64,000 bases of DNA, taken from the NCBI RefSeq assembly GCF_022385335.1, contig NZ_CP092431.1, positions 7,502,001-7,566,000 on the forward strand, read 5' to 3'. The notes below the pieces were generated by a model that was given only the letters and a program-made list of their open reading frames with translations, was not told where the DNA came from and did no database searches. The first letter of the stretch is position 1. Each line of letters opens with the position of its first letter. Positions 59,457 through 64,000 of this stretch are shown here, piece by piece. The DNA comes from Streptomyces deccanensis (GTDB lineage: Bacteria; Actinomycetota; Actinomycetes; Streptomycetales; Streptomycetaceae). Both the position numbers and the translations under genes were made by a program.

Positions 59457-60062
59457 GTGCTGGTCAAGTGGATTCGCTGCACCGTGGTGGACCGCCGCGG
59501 TTTCGAGCGGGGGCAGCGAAAGTGGGCGGGGCTACTGGGGGAGCCGGGATTCCGTGGACAGGGCGGGGGTTGGAGCCGGGGGCGGGCCGGTGTGGCGCAC
59601 ATCTTCTCGTTCTGGGAGAGCCGTGCCTTCTACGACTCCTTCATGGCGCGCTCCCACGACCGGCTCGCCGCGTCGCAGTCGGGCACCTTCAGGGACATGC
59701 AGGCCAAGCTCTTCGATCACCGGTTCGATGTGAAGACCGGTTTCGAGCCGCGCTTCACGGACGCCGATCTGGTGCGGGTCGCGCACTGCCGTGTCCACGA
59801 GGAGCGGGCCGAGCACTTCGCGCTGATGCAGGAGAAGGTCTGGAACCCCGCGATGGCGGGCTCTCCGGGCATGGTGCGTGGCCTCTTCGGAGAGGCGCCC
59901 GCTCACGAGTTCATGATCCTTTCCATGTGGCAGTCGGCCGCGGAGCACGGCAAGTACCGCGTCGAACGCATCGAACGCCTGGCCCTGAGGGCCCAGATCG
60001 AGGCCGATGTCGCGGCCATGACCGGCGACATCGTGGAGCTGGAACCGAGCTGGACGGTGTGA
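59457..60062 (+). CDS. YdbC/DUF4937-like conserved protein
   Basis: A 201-residue protein with two ferredoxin-like (ABM-type) halves. The first opens LVKWIRCTVVDRRGFERGQR and has HIFSFWESRAFYDSFMARSH; the second has VRVAHCRVHEERAEHFALMQ and FMILSMWQSAAEHGKYR. The fold is that of small monooxygenase or binding proteins, but no catalytic residues can be assigned. It is conserved in actinobacteria and has a probable leaderless transcript. It is followed after 123 bases by a histidine phosphatase gene. Function is unknown. Confidence 0.75.
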   Translation: MLVKWIRCTVVDRRGFERGQRKWAGLLGEPGFRGQGGGWSRGRAGVAHIFSFWESRAFYDSFMARSHDRLAASQSGTFRDMQAKLFDHRFDVKTGFEPRFTDADLVRVAHCRVHEERAEHFALMQEKVWNPAMAGSPGMVRGLFGEAPAHEFMILSMWQSAAEHGKYRVERIERLALRAQIEADVAAMTGDIVELEPSWTV

Positions 60063-60173
60063 GGGTCCGACTCGGGTGAGTTCGCGTCCCGGAGCCCAGG
60101 GCCGGTGTGCGGGACTTGTGTGACCTACGCCGTATGGCAGCCGGACGAGTGCTCGATCCGCCCTCGCGCCCTT

Positions 60174-60179
60174 TAGGGT
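60174..60179 (+). promoter_or_regulatory. TANNNT box 6 nt before the histidine phosphatase start
   Basis: TAGGGT is followed by CTTGGC and the ATG at 60186. The weak GG lies too close for a normal ribosome binding site, so a leaderless transcript is likely. Confidence 0.5.
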
Positions 60180-60185
60180 CTTGGC

Positions 60186-60845
60186 ATGGCACGACCACGG
60201 CGCATCATCCTTGTCCGACACGGCGAGTCAACGGGCAATGTTGATGACACCGTGTACGAGCGCGAGCCCGACCACGCCCTCGCCCTCACCGATCTCGGCT
60301 GGCAGCAGGCGGAGGAGACCGGCAAACGCATCCGCGACGTCCTCGGCCGCGAGCGCGTCAGCGTCTATGTCTCCCCCTATCGCCGGACGCACGAGACGTT
60401 CCAGGCGTTTCACCTGAACCCCGAGTTGGTGCGCGTGCGCGAGGAGCCACGGCTGCGCGAGCAGGACTGGGGCAACTGGCAGGACCCGGACGACGTACGC
60501 CTGCAGAAGGCCTACCGGGACGCGTACGGCCACTTCTTCTACCGCTTCGCGCAGGGCGAGTCCGGTGCCGACGTCTACGACCGGGTCGGCGGCTTCCTGG
60601 AGAGCCTCTTCCGCAGCTTCGAGGACCCCGACCACCCGCCGAACGTTCTGCTGGTCACCCATGGGCTCGCCATGCGTCTGTTCTGCATGCGCTGGTTCCA
60701 CTGGACGGTCGCCGAGTTCGAGTCCCTGTCGAACCCCGGGAACGCGGAGATGCGGATGCTCGTTCTCGGGGAGGACGGCAAGTACACGCTCGACCGGCCG
60801 TTCGACCGCTGGCGGGACCCGGAGTCGTACGGGGCCACCAGTTAG
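60186..60845 (+). CDS. Histidine phosphatase (phosphoglycerate mutase-like) family protein
   Basis: A 219-residue enzyme with the branch-1 core: IILVRHGESTGN (phosphorylated His in RHG), YVSPYRRTHET (Arg), REQDWGNWQ and VLLVTHGLAMRLF (second His). It would hydrolyse a phosphate ester; the substrate cannot be read from sequence. The ADP-ribosylglycohydrolase gene begins 12 bases after its stop, so they are co-transcribed or use the TAGAGT box at 60843-60848. Confidence 0.85.
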   Translation: MARPRRIILVRHGESTGNVDDTVYEREPDHALALTDLGWQQAEETGKRIRDVLGRERVSVYVSPYRRTHETFQAFHLNPELVRVREEPRLREQDWGNWQDPDDVRLQKAYRDAYGHFFYRFAQGESGADVYDRVGGFLESLFRSFEDPDHPPNVLLVTHGLAMRLFCMRWFHWTVAEFESLSNPGNAEMRMLVLGEDGKYTLDRPFDRWRDPESYGATS

Positions 60846-60857
60846 AGTGGCAGGGCG

Positions 60858-61760
60858 ATGACCGCTGACTCCTTTTCCACGGGCCGCCTGGAGCGCGCCC
60901 TGTCCAGCCTGCGCGGACTCGCGGTGGGGGACGCGCTGGGCTCGCAGTACTTCGTGCCCGTGAACTACCCGCTGCTCAAGCGCCGCGAGACCCCGTCCGG
61001 CCCCTGGCAGTGGACCGACGACACCGAGATGGCCTGCTCCGTCGTGGCCGTCCTCGCGGCCCACCAGCGGATCGACCAGGACGAACTCGCCCGCTCCTTC
61101 GCGGTGCACCACGACTTCGACCGCGGTTACGGGCCGGCGGTCAACCGCCTGCTGCGTCTGGTCCGCGAAGGCGGCGACTGGCGTGAGCTGGCCTCCGCGC
61201 TCTTCAACGGCCAGGGATCCTGGGGCAACGGCGCCGCCATGCGGATCGCCCCGCTCGGCGCCTGGTACGCGGACGACCCCGAGCAGGCCACCCACCAGGC
61301 GGAGATCTCGGCCTACCCCACGCATCAGCACCGCGAGGCCGTCGTCGGTGCCATGGCGGTCGCCGCGGCCGCCGCCCTCGCGGCCGACCCCGCCGGACCG
61401 CCGAGCGCCGGAGCCCTGCTCGACGGAGTCATCGCCCTTGTCCCGAAGAGTGCCGTCGGCGCGGGTCTGCGGCGTGCTCGGGACATGCTCGACTACGCCG
61501 ACGCGGACACCGTCGCCGCCGTACTGGGCTGTGGACGGCGTACGACGGCGCACGACACCGTGCCGTTCGCGCTCTGGTCGGCGGCACGCGCCCTCGGCGA
61601 CTACGAGCGGGGCTTCTGGACGACGGCCCAGGTCGGCGGTGACGTCGACACGACCTGCGCCATCGTCGGCGGAGTGGTCGCCTCCGGTAAGGCCGGGGCA
61701 CCTCCCGAGGCGTGGACACGGCAGACCGAGGCGTTCCCGGACTGGCTCCAGGTGGGATGA
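60858..61760 (+). CDS. ADP-ribosylglycohydrolase family protein
   Basis: A 300-residue ARH/DraG-type hydrolase. It has the conserved GLAVGDALGSQ start, WTDDTEMACSV (metal-binding Thr-Asp-Asp), SWGNGAAMRIAPLG and GGDVDTTCAIVGG near the C-terminus (second Asp pair). Family members remove ADP-ribose from proteins or small molecules using two Mg ions. A link to the ADP-ribosyltransferase-like domain of the giant protein 40 kb away is possible but there is no contextual evidence. It follows the histidine phosphatase gene by 12 bases. Confidence 0.85.
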   Translation: MTADSFSTGRLERALSSLRGLAVGDALGSQYFVPVNYPLLKRRETPSGPWQWTDDTEMACSVVAVLAAHQRIDQDELARSFAVHHDFDRGYGPAVNRLLRLVREGGDWRELASALFNGQGSWGNGAAMRIAPLGAWYADDPEQATHQAEISAYPTHQHREAVVGAMAVAAAAALAADPAGPPSAGALLDGVIALVPKSAVGAGLRRARDMLDYADADTVAAVLGCGRRTTAHDTVPFALWSAARALGDYERGFWTTAQVGGDVDTTCAIVGGVVASGKAGAPPEAWTRQTEAFPDWLQVG

Positions 61761-62018
61761 CCCGTCGGCGCCGGCGAAGGCGTCCGGGCGAAAGGACGTG
61801 CTGCCCCGGGCCCACCCACCCCAAGCGCCACAACTGTCACAGGAATGCCACAGTGCACTCCTCGGTCGGCCTCGTGCCTTCACCCGCGACATACCCTGTC
61901 CGCCACGCCGCCTGTTGATCATGACCGGACGCGGCGACGAGGTACCGGCCACGAACCTTCTGCCGCAGCCGCGCGCTGCGTACGGTGGGCGGTGAGGCCG
62001 GTCGGGGGAGGGGGTCCC

Positions 62019-63710
62019 ATGTCCGACACACCGTCAGTACCGACCACACCGGAATCCGAAGGCCCGTCGCCGAGGGCTCGCGCGGGGACGGACAAGGACC
62101 GGCCGCGGCCGACAGGTCCTGCCGACGCCACAGCGGCGGGCAAGGCGGGCGGACCATCACCCCTACGGGGCGGACCCGCACCCGTACCTGCTAGACCCGC
62201 ACCCATACCGGGCGGACCGCCGCCCGCGCCGCCCGGACTGATCGATTTCGCACCTGACGATCCCGCGCCGATCCGTACCGCGACCCTGTGGGCGGCCCTG
62301 GCCACCGGCCTGCTCAGCATGTTCCTGCTGGGCGACGGGCTGGCGGTCAACCTGGTCTTCGTCGCCGTGCCCGCCACGCTCGCCGTGTACTTCGCGGGCC
62401 GCCGGGCGGGCCGCCGTCCTCGCCCGTGGGCCCTCGTCTGGGGCGTCGGCGGGCTGGCTCTGCTGACCGTGCCCGCGCTGCGAGCCGCCGAGTGGCCCTC
62501 GTTCCTGGCCGTCGTCACCGCCTTCGCGGTGGGTTCGCTCGCCCTGCACGGCGGCCGCACCTGGCCGGCCGTTCTGCTCGGACCCGTCGGTGTCTTCACC
62601 TCGCTGGTCACCGGGGCGGCCTGGGCGTGGCAGGGCCTGCGCGAGCGGCTGGGAGGCGACCGGAGCCGTCTGGCACCCCTGCTGAGGGCGCTTGTCGTGG
62701 CCGCGGCCCTCCTCTTCGTCTTCGGCGCGCTGTTCGCCGGGGCCGACGCGGCCTTCGCCGATCTGCTCGGCGCTCTGGTGCCCGACGTCTCCGTGAACGA
62801 CGGGCCCTGGAGGATCCTGCTGCTCGCACTGGGCCTGTTCGGGACCCTCGCGGCGGCCCGTACGGCGGCCGCACCGGCCAGGTGGGACCGCATCCAGGTG
62901 CCGGCGGTGCGTGCCCGCGGGCGCGTCGAGTGGGCGCTGCCCCTGGTCGGACTCGTCGGGCTCTTCGCCGTCTTCAACGCCGTCCAGCTCGCCGTGCTCT
63001 TCGGTGGCTACGACGCGGTCCTGAAGGAGACCGGCCAGACCTACGCCCAGTACGCGCGCCAGGGTTTCTGGCAGTTGCTCATGGCCACGCTGCTCACCCT
63101 GCTGGTCATCGTGGTCGCCCTGCGCTGGGCGCCCCGCACCCGGTCGAGTGACAGGACGCTCGTGCGCGGGGTACTGGGGACGCTGTGCGCGCTGGCGCTC
63201 GTCGTCGTGGCGTCCGCGGTGCGGCGTATGGACATGTATATGGAGGCCTACGGGCTGACGCGGCTGAGGATCTCGGTGCTGACCATGGAGCTCTGGCTCG
63301 GCCTGGTCATCGTGCTCATCATGGCCGCCGGTGTGTGGGGCGCCCGATGGCTGCCGCGTGCCGTCGCGGCCAGTGCGGCCGCCGTGGTGCTCGCGTTCGG
63401 GCTGGTGTCGCCGGACGGGCTGATCGCCGAGCGCAACGTCGAGCGGTACGAGACCACGGGCCGCTTCGACCTGCCCTACGCGCGCGGGCTGTCCGCCGAC
63501 GCGGTGCCCGCCCTGGACCGGCTGGAGGAGCCCATGCGGTCGTGCGCGCTGTGGGACATCAAGGAGGAGCTGGACGAGCGGCAGCACGTTCCCTGGTACG
63601 CCACGAGCTGGGGCGAGGCCGAGGCCAGGCGCATCCTGGAGGAGCGTCCGCCGGTGGGGGACGCGAGTGGACCGGAGTGCGGTGAGCCGGGTCCGGAGTT
63701 CTACCGCTGA
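62019..63710 (+). CDS. Polytopic membrane protein, DUF4173-type
   Basis: A 563-residue protein. The first 85 residues are Pro/Gly-rich and disordered, then about twelve transmembrane helices (for example TLWAALATGLLSMFLLGDGL, RALVVAAALLFVFGALFAGA, LVVVASAVRRMDMYMEAYG). The segment FLAVVTAF...DAAFADLLGALVPD and YAQYARQGFWQLLMATLLTL are characteristic of the DUF4173/DUF4153 family. The C-terminal 100 residues are extracytoplasmic with conserved Cys and Trp. Function is unknown; it may interact with envelope regulators. The ATG follows GGGGGAGGGGGTCCC. Confidence 0.8.
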   Translation: MSDTPSVPTTPESEGPSPRARAGTDKDRPRPTGPADATAAGKAGGPSPLRGGPAPVPARPAPIPGGPPPAPPGLIDFAPDDPAPIRTATLWAALATGLLSMFLLGDGLAVNLVFVAVPATLAVYFAGRRAGRRPRPWALVWGVGGLALLTVPALRAAEWPSFLAVVTAFAVGSLALHGGRTWPAVLLGPVGVFTSLVTGAAWAWQGLRERLGGDRSRLAPLLRALVVAAALLFVFGALFAGADAAFADLLGALVPDVSVNDGPWRILLLALGLFGTLAAARTAAAPARWDRIQVPAVRARGRVEWALPLVGLVGLFAVFNAVQLAVLFGGYDAVLKETGQTYAQYARQGFWQLLMATLLTLLVIVVALRWAPRTRSSDRTLVRGVLGTLCALALVVVASAVRRMDMYMEAYGLTRLRISVLTMELWLGLVIVLIMAAGVWGARWLPRAVAASAAAVVLAFGLVSPDGLIAERNVERYETTGRFDLPYARGLSADAVPALDRLEEPMRSCALWDIKEELDERQHVPWYATSWGEAEARRILEERPPVGDASGPECGEPGPEFYR

Positions 63711-63730
63711 GAGTCGTCGCGGCCCACGCA

Positions 63731-63779
63731 CGGCCGGACCGCGCCCTGGACTGGCGTGGACCAGGGCGCGGTCCGGCCG
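63731..63779. terminator. 19-bp perfect stem terminator
   Basis: CGGCCGGACCGCGCCCTGG (63731-63749) pairs perfectly with 63761-63779 around an 11-base loop. It separates convergent genes. Confidence 0.85.
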
Positions 63780-63807
63780 ATGTGCGGCCACTTCCGTGAT
63801 CGTCCCG

Positions 63808-64000
63808 TCAGCCTCCGGCGGTGGGTCCTGCCGTGCCGGAGAGGGCTTCCAGATCGCTCTTGCGGACCCTGATCACCAGGACGGCGGTGGCCAGGGCGAG
63901 TACGGCCATCGCGACAGCCGGTATGAAAGCCGTCGAGATGCCCTGGGAGAGCACCTCATGGCTCCAGGGAGCCGGCAACTGCTGGGTCTTTGCGAACTCG
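63808..64000 (-). CDS. MFS drug-efflux-type transporter, C-terminal fragment
   Basis: The last 63 codons of a gene that runs past the window. The fragment ends with one transmembrane helix (ISTAFIPAVAMAVLALATAV) and a short basic tail (VIRVRKSDLEALSGTAG). This ending is typical of 14-helix MFS efflux proteins of the EmrB/QacA group in streptomycetes. The exact substrate and full length cannot be judged. Confidence 0.55.
   Translation of the reverse strand, partial: EFAKTQQLPAPWSHEVLSQGISTAFIPAVAMAVLALATAVLVIRVRKSDLEALSGTAGPTAGG

Noticed and set aside
60858..61760. The ADP-ribosylglycohydrolase as immunity protein of the giant ART-domain protein
   Set aside because: It lies 40 kb away among unrelated housekeeping genes and belongs to a common actinobacterial family; there is no contextual support.

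Overview
The window is GC-rich (well above 65 % by eye) and has the codon use, gene order and regulatory motifs of a Streptomyces chromosome. The conserved backbone matches the order known around S. coelicolor SCO5777-SCO5810: gluA-gluR-gluK, miaB, miaA, dapF, a RelA/SpoT homologue, hflX, a dinG-type helicase, lexA, nrdR and nrdJ. Species identity cannot be fixed from the sequence alone. No rRNA, tRNA, CRISPR array or insertion sequence was recognised.

Layout. (1) 1-6.4 kb: the start of the glutamate-uptake ATPase gluA, the divergent two-component system gluR-gluK, a lone TAXI-type solute-binding protein, a PGRP-type amidase and a MazG-like pyrophosphohydrolase. (2) 5.4-30.9 kb: a probable accessory island that looks like a type VII secretion (T7SS/ESX-like) effector locus. 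Its leftward arm holds a giant 4006-residue protein, a beta-helix/AAA+ ATPase fusion that overlaps it by 4 bases, and a membrane-anchored 310-residue protein. Its rightward arm holds a 747-residue coiled-coil protein, a WXG100-sized protein, an ECF-like sigma factor, a one-pass membrane protein and an EccC/EssC-like FtsK/SpoIIIE ATPase. The arms diverge from a 118-base region. The giant protein carries an internal ADP-ribosyltransferase-like domain with a cholera-toxin-type R...STT...ExE signature, and a second candidate enzymatic domain. No EccB, EccD, EccE or MycP gene is nearby. (3) 30.9-43.5 kb: housekeeping genes for tRNA modification (miaB, miaA), lysine/peptidoglycan precursor (dapF), (p)ppGpp metabolism (rshA), an M1 aminopeptidase and hflX, ending in a small frameshifted gene. 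(4) 43.7-51.2 kb: a secreted serine protease, a methyltransferase remnant and a three-gene NIS-siderophore-like cluster (aminotransferase, IucA/IucC synthetase, GNAT). The aminotransferase has Gln where the PLP-binding Lys belongs. (5) 51.5-64 kb: dinG-like helicase, lexA with an SOS-type box, nrdR-nrdJ, a TerD-family protein, small metabolic enzymes, a polytopic membrane protein and the end of an efflux transporter.

How they fit together. The T7SS-like island reads as one functional unit: its own sigma factor, an export ATPase, helical WXG/LXG-like partners, a very large effector with toxin-type domains, and a dedicated AAA+ protein that may act as EccA-like chaperone. This is the best candidate for an undescribed system. 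Secondary points of interest are the Lys-to-Gln aminotransferase, a RelA/SpoT homologue whose synthetase core looks degenerate, many TANNNT-N6-start (leaderless-type) promoters, and several intergenic minisatellites.
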